A stretch of 64,000 nt of DNA from Elephas maximus indicus (GCF_024166365.1 NC_064838.1:73424001-73488000), one strand, 5' to 3'. Shown: positions 12,000 through 24,904, counted from the first letter of the stretch. Notes: generated by a model not told the origin, from the letters alone. Program-made: numbers and translations.

Positions 12000-12840
12000 C
12001 TGCTTATGAACTGGTTAAGGGTTAAGAAAATGGGCTGAATTATTGCAGTGCAATGAATCACTTCTATATGGCTTTTCTAGCCCTGGTCTTGTAACTTCAC
12101 AAAATGATTGTCTGGGCCAAAATTTTGCAAGGTATTAGTAGATTTACTACAAAACTAGTGGATTGAAAATTCACTTAATGGGATTGTGCCCTTTGTGGTC
12201 CAACAAGGAGATTGGTCGCTGTTCCTATTCTGTTAGGCTTATATAAGGGCCAAATCCACAGAGGTTCTGGGGCCCCTCACTACCATCAAAAAGAGCGTAG
12301 AGTGGAGTGCATCCTTTGGACCCAGGGTCCCTGCACTTAGAACTCCCTATATCAAGAAGAGAGAGTTGTAATAGTGAAGACAGGGATGGTGGCCTTGCTG
12401 GTCCATAGAGAGAGAACTGAGTGTGTTTGTGCAGGGGTGTGCCTCCTACTAAAGTACTGCAACACTTGTACCTGCGGGACAGAGACCTGAGTGTGGCTGG
12501 TGTAATTTGCTTCCTTCCCCCTTCGGGCATCGTGGTGGGAACAATACATTCCCTCATGCAGGGTAGGCCTTGGTATCATGGCAGGAAGACAGAGAACCAC
12601 TCTGGCCTGGGTAGCATGGTAGGAGGCAGCAGCATAGGTCAAGAAGGGCCCAGTGGCAGAGGCTCAGGAGATCCTGTGCAGGGGTCTTTCCATTAGTGAA
12701 GCAAGGCCCAGTGAGGCCCAGGGGTAGAACAGAAGCCTCGGAAGCCATGCAGGTGTCCCAGGTAGCATGGTGGTAGCCAGAGGCAGTGGTGACATGAAGA
12801 CAACATTTGACCAGAAACACAATGTGCCAGTACAGTGATA
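12000..12840. mobile_element. Possible LTR/endogenous retrovirus relic
   Basis: GC-richer than its surroundings. It carries a TATA-like GGCTTATATAAGGGCC at about 12237 and then a ...TCCTTTGGACCCAGGGTCC segment. The layout recalls the inner LTR at 18650-19150, where a TATAAAAG box precedes TATCCTTTGCACCTGAGG. Neither boundary is defined and no coding remnant is convincing. It could also be unclassified repeat. Confidence 0.35.
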
Positions 12841-13316
12841 TTAGAAAGAATATGAGTAGTTTGGAAAAGAATAAGCAGATCTGCTTTGAGAATTTGTTTT
12901 ACTGTTTACTGTTTGCTTTCTAGAAATAATAATAGTGGCTTTCACTTTGCCAATATTGTGTAAATGTCTTGATCACAGATGGCCGTAGCACTCATGGAAT
13001 GGTTGATGCCAGTGGTTGTACATGCCTCATTCCTAGTTGTCTGCTAGTCTGAGGCACATCCTGTTTGCATGTGCAATGTGGTTAGATAGACAAACCACAC
13101 AATTATATTATATAATTATACTAGGATTGTCAAACCAATCTATGAAGGGATATTTGAATTTTATTTTCAAACAGGCATATACCTATGGATATAGTCAATA
13201 ATATGAGAAAAAAGAAAATGGAAGTAGAAATATAAGTCAAATTCTGGTAACCCTGAATAAATTAATTAAAAGAGAAAATAATAATATTAAAATCAATAAC
13301 AAAAATCAGAACAGTT
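12841..13316. other. Unassigned AT-rich DNA
   Basis: No gene or named repeat. A short TA-rich palindromic patch lies near 13105-13125. Confidence 0.4.
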
Positions 13317-13332
13317 AATATTTATTGAGTTA

Positions 13333-16300
13333 TTAATTTCTGACAAAACAATAATAGTAGGAGACTTCAACACACCACTTTTGGTGAAGGACAGGACATC
13401 CAGAAAGAAGCTCAATAAAGACACGGAAGATCTAAATGCCACAATCAACCAACTTGACCTCATAGACATATACAGAACACTCCGCCCGACAGCAGCTAAG
13501 TATACTTTCTTTTCTAGTGCACATGGAACATTCTCTAGAAGACCACATATTAGGGCATAAAGCAAGCCTTAGCAGAATCCAAAACATTCAAATATTACAA
13601 AGCATCTTCTCTGACCATAGGGGCATAAAGGTGGAAATCAATAACAGGAAAAGCAGGGAAAAGAAATCAGACACTTGGAAACTGAACAAAACAAAAGACT
13701 GGATTCTAGAAGGCGTTAAGGATGGAATAAAGAAATTCCAATGAGAATGAAAACACTTCCTGTAAAAACGCTGAGACACAGTGAAAGCAATGCTCAGAGG
13801 TCAATTTATATCAATAAATGCACACATACAAAAAGAAGAAAGGGCCAAAATCAAAGAATTATCCCCACAACTTGAACAAATAGAAAGAGAGCAACAAAAG
13901 AAACTCACAGGCGCTAGAAAAAAGAACAAGTACTAAAAATTAGAGCTGAACTAAAAGAAATAGAAAAAAAAAATGAAAAGAATTAACAAGACCAAAAGCT
14001 GTTTTTTTTGAAAAAATTAACAAAATTGATAAACCACTAGCCAAACTGAAAAAGAAAAACAGGAAAGGAACCAAATAACCTGAATAAGAAATGAGATGGG
14101 CGATATTACAACAAACCCAACTGAAATTAAAAGAATCATATCAGATTTCTGTGAAAAATTGTACTCTGACAAATTTGAAAACCTAGAAGAAATGGGTGAA
14201 TTCCTAGAAACATGCTGCCTACCTAAACTAACACAAAAAGAGGTAGAACAGCTAAATAGACCCATAACAAAAGAAGAGATGGAAAAGGCAATCAAACCCC
14301 CCCACCCCAAAAAAGCCCTGGTCCGGACAGCTTCACTGCAGAGTTAGTTAACACCACTACTACTAAAGGTATTTTAGAGCATAGAAAAGGACAGAATACT
14401 ACCAAACTCATTCTATGAAGCCACCATATCCCTGATACCAAAACCACGTAAAGACACCACGAGAAAAGAAAATTACACACCTATATCCCTCATGAACTTA
14501 GATGCAAAAATCCTCAACAAAATTCTCGCCAACAGAATTCAACAACATATCAAAAAATAATTCACCATGACCAAGTGGGATTCATACCAGGTATGCAGGA
14601 ATAGTTCAACATTAGAAAAACAATTAATGTAATCCATGACATAAATAAAACAAAAGACAAGAATCCTATGATTTTATCAATTGATGCAGAAAAGACATTT
14701 GACAAAGTCCAACACCTATTCATGATAAAAACTTGAGCAAAACAGGAATAGAAGGAAAATTTCTCAACATAATAAAGGGCATTTATATAAAGCCAACAGC
14801 AAACATCACCCTAAATGGAGAGAGCCTGAAAGCATTCCCACTGAGACTGGGAACCAGACAAGGATGCCCGTTATCATCGCTCTTACTCAACATTGTGTTG
14901 GAGGTCCTAGCCAGAGAAATTAGGCTAGATAAGGAAATAAAGGGCATCCAGATTGGCAAGGAAGAAGTAAAAGTATCTCCATTTGCAGGTGACATGATCT
15001 TATACACAGAAAACCCTAAGGAATCCTTCAGAAAACTACTGAAACTAATAGAAGAGTTCAGCAGAGTATCAGGATACGAGATAAGCATACAAAAATCAGT
15101 TGGATTCCTCTACACCAACAAAAAGAACATTGAAGAGGAAATCACCAAATCAATGCCATTTACCGTAGCCCCCAAGATGATAAAATAATTAGGAATAAAT
15201 CTTACCAGAGATGTAAAAGATTTAGACAAAGAAAACTGCAAAACACTTCTGCAAGAAACCAAAAGAGACTTACATAAGTGGAAAAACATACCTTGCTCAT
15301 CGATAGGAAGACTTAACATTATAAAAATGTCTATTCTGCCAAAAGGGATCTATACATTTAATGCAATTCCAATCCAAATCCCAACGGCATTCTTTGATGA
15401 GATGGAGAAACAAATCACCAACTTCATATGGAAGGGAAAGAAGCCCGGGATAAATAAGGTATTACTGAAAAAGAAGAACAAAGTGGGAGGCCTTACTTTC
15501 CCTGATTTTACAACCTATTATACCACCACGGTAGTCAAAACAGCCTGGCACTGGTACAACAACAGATACATGGACCAATGGAACAGAATTGAGAATCCAG
15601 ATATAAATCCATCCACATATGAGCAGTTGATTTTTGACAAAGGCCCCAAAACAGTTAAATGGGGGAGAAGACAGTCTTTTTAACAAATGGTGCTGGCATA
15701 ACTGGATATCCATCTGCAAAAAATGAAACAAGACCCATACCTCACTCCATGCAAAAAAAGTGAGCTCAAAATGTATCAAACACCTAAATATAAAATCTAA
15801 AAAGGTAAAGATCATGGAAGAAAAAATAGGAACACTGTTCGGAGCCCTAATACATGGCATAAATAGTATAGAAAACATTATTAAAAATGCAAAACAAAAA
15901 CTAGATAACTGGGATCTCCTAAAAATCAAAAACCTATGCTCATCCAAAGACTTCACCAAAAGAGTAAAAAGGCTTACAGACTGGGAAGAAGTTTTCAACT
16001 ATGACATTTCCGATCAGCGCCTGATCTCTAAAGTCTACATGATACTGCAAAAACTCAACTGCAAAAAGACAAATAACCCAATTAAAAAATGGGCAAAAGA
16101 TATGAATAGACACTTCACTAAAGAAGACATTCAGGTAGCCAACAGATACATGAAGAAATGTTCACGATTATTAGCCATTAAAGAAATGCAGATCAAAACT
16201 ACAATGAGATTTCATCTCATTCCACCAAGGCTGGCGTTAATCCAAAAAACACAAAATAGTAAATGTTGGAGAGGCTGTGGAGAGATTGCAACACTTATAC

Positions 16301-16697
16301 ACTGATGGTGGGAATGTAAAATGGTACAACCACTTTGGAAATCAATTTGGGTCTTCCTTAAAAATCTAGAAATAGAACTACTATAGGATCCAGCAATCCT
16401 ACTCCTTGGAATATATCCTAGAGAAATAAGAGCCTTTACACAAACAGATATATGCACACCCATGTTTATGCAGCACTGTTTACAATAGCAAAAAGCTGGA
16501 AGCAACCGAGATGCCCATCAACAGATGAATGGATAAATAAATTATGGTATATTCACACAATGGAATACTATGCATCGTTAAAGAACAGCGAGGAATCTGT
16601 GAAACATTTCATAACATGGAGGAACCTGGAAGTCATTATGCTGAGTGAAATTAGTCAGTTGCAAAAGGACAAATATTGTATAAGACCACTATTATAA
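13333..16697 (+). pseudogene. L1 ORF2 remnant (endonuclease end, RT, C-terminus)
   Basis: Fragments in several frames follow L1 ORF2 order. The end of the endonuclease appears as VGDFNTPL and IDIYRTLRPTAAKYTFFSSA (13350-13530). The RT follows, with [19 protein letters not shown] (about 14858-14915) and the catalytic block as FAGDMILY (about 14982-15005) in place of FADD. The cysteine-rich C-terminal segment CWRGCGEIATLIH ends in TGA at 16303-16305, where a knuckle cysteine is expected. The last part, EWINKLWYIHTMEYY, ends at 16697. Multiple frameshifts and stops show it is dead. Confidence 0.9.
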
Positions 16698-16745
16698 GAA
16701 CTTGAGAAATAGTTAACTGAGAAGAAAACATTCTTTTGTCATTAC

Positions 16746-16770
16746 GGGAGGGAGGGAGGGAGGGCGGGAG
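16746..16770 (+). other. G-quadruplex-prone tract in the L1 3'UTR
   Basis: Six runs of three G separated by single A or C bases. L1 3'UTRs of many mammals keep a polypurine tract able to form a quadruplex, so this is an expected L1 part rather than a host element. Confidence 0.8.
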
Positions 16771-17693
16771 AGAGGTTTAGATAGTAGATAAGAACTATTT
16801 TAGGTGAAGGGAAAGACAGCACACAATACAGGGGAGGTCAGCGCAGTTGGACTAAACCAAAAGCAAAGAAGCTTCCTGAATAAACTGAATGCTTCGAAGG
16901 CCAGCGTAGCAGGGGCAGGGGTCTGGGGACCATGGTTTCAGGGGACATCTAAGTCAGTTGGCACAATAAAATCTATTAAGAAAACATTCTGCATCCCACT
17001 TCGAAGAGTGGCGTCTGGGGTCTTAAACGCTAGCAAGCAGCCATGTAAGATGCATCAATTGGTCTTGACCCACCTGGATCAAAGGAGAATGAAGAAGACC
17101 AAGGACACAAGGTGATTACGAGCCCAAGAGACAGAGAGGGCTACATGAACCAGTGACTACATCATCCTGAGACCAGAAGAACTAGATGGTGCTCGGCTAC
17201 AACCCATGACTGCCCTGACAGGGAACACAACAGAGAACCCCTGAGGGAGCAGGAGAGCAGTGGGATGCAGACCCCAAATTCTCATAGAAAGACCAGACTT
17301 AATGGTCTGACTGAAATTAGAAGGACCCTGGTGGTCATGGCCCCCAGACCTTCTGTTGGCCCAGGACAGGAACCTTTCCTGAAACCAACTCTTCAGACAC
17401 GGATTGGACTGGAAAATAGGTTGGAGAGGGACGCTGGTGAGGAGCGTGATTCTTGGATCTGGTGGACACTTGAGACTATGTTGGCATCTCCTGCCTGGAG
17501 GGGAGATGAAAGGGTGGAGGGGGTTAGAAGCTGGTGAAATGGACATGAAAAGAGAGAGTGGAGGGAGAGAGCGGACTGTCTCATTAGGGGGATAGCAATT
17601 GGGAGTATGCAGCAAGGTGTATATAAGTTTTTTTGTGAGAGACCTATTTGATTTGTAAACTTTCACTTAGAGCACAATAAAAATTATTTTAAA

Positions 17694-17870
17694 AATATTT
17701 ATTGAGAAATTACTGAGTGAGCTACATCGTTCCTAACAGTCTATTTGCATGATCTCATCGAAGCAGATTCATGAAGATGTTATTTTTAGCTCCCACTGAC
17801 TTTTGATGAAACTGGATCTTAGTAAAGTTAAGTTACTGCCCAAGGTTAAAACCTTAATAAGATTAGACTA
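17694..17870 (-). mobile_element. MIR SINE, right half of the L1 target
   Basis: Joining 13315-13329 to this stretch restores the reverse MIR order: TTAATATTTATTGAG, then GATCTCATCGAAGCAG, TTTTGATGAAACTGGAT and AAGTTACTGCCCAAGGTTAA. It is diverged and was split by the L1. Confidence 0.6.
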
Positions 17871-18385
17871 GGAAAATGGTCTGGTGGTCTACTTCCAATA
17901 ATTAGCCAGTGTAAAACTTATGGATCACAACAGAACATTGTCTGACTCACTTCCTTTGGACAAACCATTAGGAGGGATCAATCTAATGCAGGACCTCATG
18001 CTTGGGGAAATACCGGGCCAGAGAGGGTAAGGGAGACCTTTGTTGAGGCAGACTGGCGCAATAACCACTATAGTCATTGCAAAATTGTACTTGTTTAATT
18101 AATTATTTTAATACATTTTTTACTGCAGTAGAGATATTTTTAATTTTATTGAAGTTTGTAAATAGATACAGTTAAACAAAAAGTCATAGTACAGTGAGAT
18201 GAATTAACTCAAAGGGAAGAGACCTGAGTACAAGTATCCTAGAAGAAGAAATAGAATATTTTTTGACATCTGGGAGCTGACCTGGCACTATCAATTAGGT
18301 TTTTGTATTGCCAGGAGCTGGCCTTGATGTCTGCCTGTTGAACAGACATGGTTTTACAAAATATCAATACGGAAGACAGGAAAAA
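17871..18385. other. Unassigned DNA, possible old L1 3' fragment
   Basis: AATTTTATTGAAGTTTGTAA at about 18140 and the sequence after it resemble old L1 3'UTR sequence, but the match is weak. Nothing else recognised. Confidence 0.3.
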
Positions 18386-19360
18386 GATTCTCCAAAGGTG
18401 TCCTTGTCTCAATCCCTGGAATCTGTGAATATGTTAAGTTACATGGCAAAGGAGAATTAAGATTGTACATGGAATTAAAATTGTTAATCAGCTGACCTTA
18501 AGAAAGAGTATCCTAAATTATCCAGGTGGGTTCATTGTAATCCCAAGGGCCTTAAAAGTGGGAGAGGGAAGAGGAAGAGAGAATCAGAGATAGCAGTGTG
18601 AGAAGGACCCAGCTCAAAATTGTTGGCTTTGAAAAAAGAGGAAGTGGACTGTCATGGATTGAATTGTGTTCCCCAAAAATGTCTGTCAGCTTAGCTGGGC
18701 CATGAGTCCCAGTATTGTGTGATTGTCCATCATTTTATGTGATTTCCCTGTGTTGTAAATCCTCACTATGATGAAACGAGATGGATTAGTGGCAGATATA
18801 CTGATGAGATATACAAGTTTGGATAGTGTCTTAAGCCAATCTCTTTGAGATATAAAAGAGAGAAATGAGCAGAGAGATAGGGGGGCCTTATGCCACCAAG
18901 AAAGCAGTGCTGGGAGCAGAGGGTATCCTTTGCACCTGAGGTTCCTGTGCTGAGATGCTCCCAGACCAAGGGAAGACTGATGTATCACAAGGACCTTCCT
19001 TCAGAACTAACAGAGAGCAAAAACCTTCCCCTGGAGCTGGCACCCTTAATTTGGACTTCTAGCCTACTGGACTGTGAGAGAATAAGCTTCTCTTTGTTGA
19101 AGCCATCCACTTGTGGTATTTCTGTTATAGCAGACTGGAAGACCAAGACATGGATCATGAGTGAAGGAATGTGGTTAGCCTCTAAAAGGTGGAAAGGCAT
19201 GGAAACAGCTCTCTTACAGAGCCTCCAGAGGAAAGAGAACCTTATGAACACCTAGATTTTAGCCCAGTGAGAACAATCTCAGAATTCTTACTTTCAGAAC
19301 TCTAAGATAATAAATTTTGTTAAATGAGTGGTAATTTGATACAGCAGAAATAGGAAACTA
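18386..19360 (+). mobile_element. MaLR-type (MLT1/MST-like) LTR, split
   Basis: The left half shows CAATCCCTGGAATCTGTGAA and GGGCCTTAAAAGTGGGAGAG. The right half, beyond 19150, shows GAACTCTAAGATAATAAATT then GTGGTAATTTGATACAGCAG and ATAGGAAACTA, the usual end of MLT1/MST-type LTRs. A second LTR sits between the halves. No internal coding sequence is left, so it is a solo LTR. Confidence 0.65.
18650..19150 (+). mobile_element. Solo LTR nested inside an older LTR
   Basis: A 501-bp unit starting TGTCATGGATTGAATTGTGT and ending AGACCAAGACA, so it has TG...CA ends. The flanks TGGAC (18645-18649) and TGGAT (19151-19155) look like a 5-bp target duplication with one change, as in ERVL-type elements. 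GATATAAAAG near 18848 is a TATA-like box. No retroviral gene remains. Confidence 0.7.
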
Positions 19361-20196
19361 AGAGATGTGGCCAAGATGGTGGGATAGTCAGACTCTTCCT
19401 GTTGTCCCTCTTACAACAAAGACCTGAAAAAACAAGTGAATTGATTATATATAACAATCTAGAAGCCCTGATCATAAAAGACAAAGCTGAAGAGTTGGAT
19501 TGAGTGGCAGGGAGAAGGAGGGATAATTCAAAAACAGCAAAGAAGTGCCAGTTGTTAGGTTGCCAGTGCCCTGCTGACTAGGTCATCCTGTGCCTGCAGG
19601 CTGAGGTGAGCAGTAGTGTTTGGGATGCACCTCACCATGTTGGGTGAAGCTGGGCAGCAGTGAGTCTGCACACACTTCTGGAGCTAGGTGGAAGCAGCGC
19701 TGGACCTGCAAACGTTAAGTGCAAACATCTAACCTAGCACTGGGAGGCAAAATAAATTCTACTCCCAGAGTTTCACAGTGGAGAACTGGTTACTTCCCCT
19801 CACCCACACCCCACCCTGCTCTGCTCTGAAACCAGTCTGGCAGTATTCAACAACTGTCACTCTCCCTAAGCCAGGAACTCGGGGTGAGTCAGGAGGCCCT
19901 GCCCCTTCAATGAGCCACTGGCATAAGGGGTCCGCACACTTGCAGAATCCTTTACTCCTGCCTAGACCTGTGTGCACTGGGTCAGTGGGTTTACACCTGT
20001 GTGGGCTGATTCAACACCACATGCCATCATTATCATAACAGCAGGGCATACACCTGAAGCCCATTTTCAACTTCAGCAGCCAAGGGGGAGCTGCAGACTT
20101 ATGACATTTGACATGGCCCTGCCTCTTAAGCACAGAACCTCAGCCACCTACCCCAGAGGCCTGAGGGCTGGTGGTAACATTCACTTCATCTAAACC

Positions 20197-20372
20197 AAAA
20201 AAAAAAAAAAAAAAAAAACCCAGTGCCGTCGAGTTGATTCCGACTCATAGTGACCCTATAGGACAGAGTAGAACTGCCCCATAAAGTTTCCAAGGAGCGC
20301 CTAGTGGATTCAAAATGCTGACCCTTTGGTTAGCAGCTGTAGCACTTAACCATTACACCACCAGGGTTTCCT
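20197..20372 (-). mobile_element. AfroSINE in the L1 5'UTR, reverse orientation
   Basis: An A run (about 24 bases) is followed by GTGCCGTCGAGTTGATTCCG, ACCCTATAGGACAGAGTAGA and ACCATTACACCACCAGGGTT. The element is near full length and well preserved, so it is younger than the host L1. Confidence 0.93.
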
Positions 20373-20967
20373 CACTCCGTCTAGCCACTCGTGTAATAGG
20401 GGTCTGAGAATAAACGGTGTCTCCCATTCCCTACAGTCAAAAGGACTATGTGCCCAAGGACCAGCTGCAATACCCCTCACTACATGCTCTAGGGAAAAAG
20501 GAACACACCCTCACCAAGGCATCCAGGGGTAGCCATCAGCCCCCTGCCTTGTTCCACACATACCCCCTACAGCAGCCGGATACCTGTTCCTGCTTCAAAC
20601 ACCAATATGCAGCCCTGACAGTCTGGGACTGTAGGTGAGAGTCTGCACCACACATTTGGTGACTGAAAACCTGGACACCTGTGCCACACCAGAACATATG
20701 GAGAGGAAGTTAAAGGCAATATTAAGAAATAAAATGTTGGTTTAAATTTAGAAAAATAAAGGTAAATTTTAAGGTAACCACAAAGGAAGCTAACAAACCT
20801 ACCCATCAAAATAAGAAGAAAAACATGAGGACTTAGCAAAAACAAAACAAACAATAATGAAAAAATATGAAAAGAGAATACATAAGAAAAACAACTCAAC
20901 AGCACAGAAAATTAAGTGGAACAAAGAAACTTCCAGCACCACCAAAAAAAAAAAAAAGCAACAGCAA

Positions 20968-23900
20968 CAACAAAGTGACAGCACTAAACTCGTACCAATC
21001 AATAATTACACTGAACTTAAATGGACTAAATGCACTAATAAAGAGATGAGTAGTGGCAAAATTGATTAAAAAAACGCAATCTGTCTATATGCTGCCTATA
21101 ACAGACACGACTGAGACTCAAAGACACAAACTAAAACTAAAATGATGGAAAAAAAATATCAAGTAAACAACCACAAAAAAAAGAGCAAGAGAGACAATAT
21201 TAAACTCTGACAAAACAGATTTAAAGCAAAATTCACCACAAAGGATAAGAAAGGACACAGTTTAACGTTTAAAGGGTCAATACACCAGGAGGACATAACT
21301 ATAATAAATACATAAGCACCTAATGAGAGGGCTCCAAGCCACACAAAACAAATCCTAATAGTATTGGAAAGAGAAATAGATAATCCACCATAATAGTAGA
21401 CTTCAACACACCACTTTCAATGAAGAACAGAACATGTAGAAAGAAAATAAAGATACAGAAGATCATAGACATATACAGAAATCTATCCAGCAGCAGCCAA
21501 GTATACATTCTTTTCCAATTCACATGGAACATTCTTCAGAATAAACTGCATATTGGGCTGCAAAGCAAACCTTAACAGAATTCAAAACACTGAAATTTTA
21601 CACAGCATCTTTTCTGATTATAATGACATAAAATTAGAAATCAATAACAGAAACAGCAAGGAAAAAAATCAAATACATGGAAACCGAACAACACCTTGCT
21701 TAAAAACTACTGGATTATACAAGAAATCAAGGATGGAAAAAATAAATTCATAGAATTAAATGAGAATGAAAACATGTCTTACCAAAACCTTCGGAAAACA
21801 GCAAAAGCAATGCTTAGAGGTCAATTTATAACAATAAATGCACACATTCAAAAAGAAGAAAGTGCCAAAATCAAAACATTAACCCTACAACTTGAACAAA
21901 TAGAGAGAAACAAAAGTAGCCCTTAGGCACCAGAAGAAAGGAAATAATAAAGGTTAGAGCAGAAATGAATGATATAGAGAATAGGAAAACAATTGAAAGA
22001 GTAGACAATACTAAAAGACGGTTCTTTGAAAAGATCAACAGAATCAACAAACCATCGGTCAAATTGACAAAAGAAAAAACAGGAGAGGAAGCAAATAACC
22101 TAAATAAGAAATGGAATGGGTGATATCACAACAGATCCAATGGAAATAAAAAGGATCATAACAGAGTACTATGAAAAATTGTACTCTAACAAATTTGAAA
22201 ATCTAGAAGAAATGGACAAGTTTTTAGGAACACACTACTTACCTAAACTAACACAAATTGAGGTAGAAAAATTAAATAAACCCACAAAAAAAGAAGAGAT
22301 TGAAGAGATAATTAAAAAATAAAAACCACCACCAACAAAAAAGCCCTGGCCCAGACGGCTTCACTGGAGAATTCTACCAAACTTTCAGGGAAGAGTTAAC
22401 ACCATTACTACCAAAGGCATTTCAGGCATAGAAAAGGATGGAATACTCGCAAACTCATTCTATGAAGCCAGCATAACCATGATAGAAAAGTCAGGTAAAG
22501 ATCCACAAAAAAAAGAAAATTACAGACCAATATCCCTCATGAATTAAAAAAAAAAAAAATTTTTTTTATAGACCCAAAAATCCTCAACAAAATTCTAGCC
22601 AATAGAATTCAACAACATATCAAAAAATAATTCACCATGACCATGTGGGATTCATACCAGGTATGCAGGGATGGTTCAACATTAGAAAAACAATCAATGT
22701 AATCCATCACATAAATAAAACAAAAGACAAGAACCACATGATCTTATCAACTGATGCAGAAAAGGTATTTAAAAAAGTCCAAAACCCATTCTTGATAAAA
22801 ACTCTCAGCGAAATAGGAATAGAAGGAAAATTCCTGGACATGATAAAGGCCATTTATACAAAGCCAACAACTAACATCATCCTAAATGGAGAGTCTTAAA
22901 GCATTCCCCTTGAGAAGGGGAACCAGACATGGATGCCCTTTATCACCACTCATATTCAACATTGTACTGGAGGCCCTAGCCAGATCAATAAGGCAAGAAA
23001 AAGAAATAAAGTGCATCCAAATTGGTAAGGAAGAAGTAAAAGTATCCCTATTTGCAGATGATATGGTCTTATACATGGAAAACCCCCAAAAATCCACAAG
23101 AAAACTACTACAACTAATAGAAGATTTTGCAAAATATCAGGATATAAGATAAACATACATAAGTCAGTCAGATTCCTCTGCACCAAAAGAGAGAACTTCC
23201 AAGAGGAAATCACCAAATCAATACCATTATAATAGCCCCCAAGAAGATAAAGTATTTAGGAATAAATTTAAACAGAGATGTAAAAAACCTACACAAAGAA
23301 AACTACAAGACACTATTGCAAGAAATCAAAAGAGACCTAAATAAGTGGAAAAACATACCATGCTGATAGACAGGAAGACTCAACATTATCAAAATGTCAG
23401 TTCTTCCCAAAGTGATCTACAGATACAATGCAATCTCAATGCAAATTCCAGTGACAACTTTTAGCATGTGGGAGAAACAAATCACAAACTTCATACGGAA
23501 AAGGAAGAAGCCCCAAATAAGTAAAGAATTAATGAAGAAGAAGAACAAAGTGGGAGGCCTCACACTACCTGATGTTAGAACCTATTATACCACCATGATA
23601 GTCAAAAAGGCCTGGTACTGACTGGTACAACAGACACATAGACCAATATAACAAAATTGAGAACCCAGACGTAAATCCATCCACCTATGAGCAGCTGATA
23701 GTTGACAAAGGCCCGAAGTCCATTAAATGGGGGGAAAAACAGTCTTTTTAACAAGTGGTGCTGGCATAACTGGATATCTGTCTGCAAAAAAATGAAACAG
23801 GACCCATACCTCACATCATGCACAGAAACTATCTCAAAATGATCAAAGACCTAAATATAAAACCTAAAATGATAAAGATCACGGAAGAAAAATAGGGACA

Positions 23901-24790
23901 ATGCTAGGAGGCCTGATACACGACATAAACAGAATACAAACCATAACTAACAATGCAGAAACATCAGAAGAGAAACTAGATAACTGGGGTCTGCTAAAAA
24001 TCAGTTATGCTCATCAAAAGAGTAAAAAAAACAGAACCTACAGATTGGGAAGAAATTTTTAACTATGACATATCTGGTAAGGGTCTAATCATTAAAATCT
24101 ACAAAATACAGCAACACCTCAACTACAAAAAGACAAATAAAAAAGAATTAAAAATGGGCAAAGTATATGAACAGACACTGCACCAAAAAAGATATTCAGG
24201 TGGCTAATGTACACATGAGGAAATGCTCATGATCATTAGCCACCAGAGAAATGCAAATTAAAACTACAAAGAGATGCCTTATCACCCCAATAACACTGGC
24301 ACTAATCCAAAAAAAGGAAACCCTGGTGGTGTAGTGGTTAAATGCTGTTAACCAAAAGGTCGGCAGTTGGAATCCACCAGGCGCTCCTTGGAAACTCCAC
24401 AAGGCAGTTCTACTCTGTCCTATAGGGTCTCTATGAGTCAGAAATGACTCGATGGCGATGGGTTTGGTTAATCCATAAACCACAAAATAAAAATGTTGGA
24501 GAGGTTGTGGAGAGCTTGGACTCTCATGCACTGCTGGTGAGAATGTAAAATGATACAATCACTTTGGAAAACAATCTGGTGCTTCCTTAAAAAGCTAGAA
24601 GTAGAAATACCATAAGATCCAGCAATCCCACTCATAGGAATATACCCAAGAGAAGTAAGAGCAGTCGCAGGAATAGCCATATGCATACCATGTCCATTGG
24701 AGCACCATTCACAACAGCAAAAAGATGTAAACAACCTAAATGCTCATCAACAGACGAATGGGAAACAAATTATGGTGCAGACACACAGTG
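20968..24790 (+). pseudogene. L1 ORF2 remnant, nearly full span
   Basis: Opens with the endonuclease N-terminal segment SIITLNLNGLNALIKR (about 20998-21046). Later endonuclease pieces lie near 21390-21690. The RT follows, with [20 protein letters not shown] (22648-22707), the [20 protein letters not shown] block (about 22925-22985) and an intact [12 protein letters not shown] catalytic motif (23052-23087). The C-terminal region, with PCLKTT-type frameshifts and many stops, continues to about 24790 and is split by an AfroSINE at 24313. The catalytic residues are kept, but the frame is broken repeatedly and the terminus is missing. Confidence 0.88.
24313..24472 (+). mobile_element. AfroSINE inserted in L1 ORF2
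   Basis: Runs from GGAAACCCTGGTGGTGTAGT to CGATGGCGATGGGTTTGG. It is flanked by TAATCCAAAA and TAATCCATAA, a target duplication of L1 sequence. The head has lost part of the GCTGCTAACC block. Confidence 0.93.
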
Positions 24791-24800
24791 CAGCCTACTG

Positions 24801-24885
24801 ACGGAGCCCGGTTCTACTCCGACACCCAACGGGTCACTGTGAGTTGTGTTTGATTCTACTGCAACTGGTGGTGTTTTTTGTTTTA
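24801..24885 (+). mobile_element. AfroSINE-type 3' fragment
   Basis: GTTCTACTCCGACACCCAAC followed by GGGTCACTGTGAGTTGTG and CAACTGGTGG resembles the 3' half of the SINE subtype at 29636. It abuts the broken end of the L1. Confidence 0.6.
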
Positions 24886-24904
24886 TATGAAGATAAGCTG
24901 TAGC

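Larger units (their letters stand above)
13330..17693 (+). mobile_element. L1 retrotransposon, 5'-truncated, with target duplication
   Basis: A 4.36-kb L1 insertion flanked by an exact 13-bp direct repeat, AATATTTATTGAG, at 13317-13329 and 17694-17706. It is truncated inside the ORF2 endonuclease. It then carries the reverse transcriptase region, the C-terminal domain, a 3'UTR with a G-rich tract (16746-16770) and a 3' end with AATAAA near 17677 and a short A-rich tail. The target is an old MIR, whose halves lie on both sides. Typical of target-primed insertion with incomplete reverse transcription. Confidence 0.95.
19362..24800 (+). mobile_element. L1 retrotransposon with 5' end, 3'-truncated
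   Basis: Begins GATGTGGCCAAGATGGTGGG, the usual start of a placental L1 5'UTR, right after the MLT1-type LTR end. GC-richer 5'UTR-like sequence runs to about 20690 and is interrupted by a reverse AfroSINE. ORF2 then runs from about 20968 until the element stops near 24790 against an AfroSINE fragment. No ORF1 is recognisable between the 5'UTR and ORF2. Confidence 0.85.

Noticed and set aside
12225..12820. Several 88-110-aa frames as possible retroviral gag or host exons
   Set aside because: Overlapping frames on both strands without any motif. An LTR relic is the better but still weak reading.
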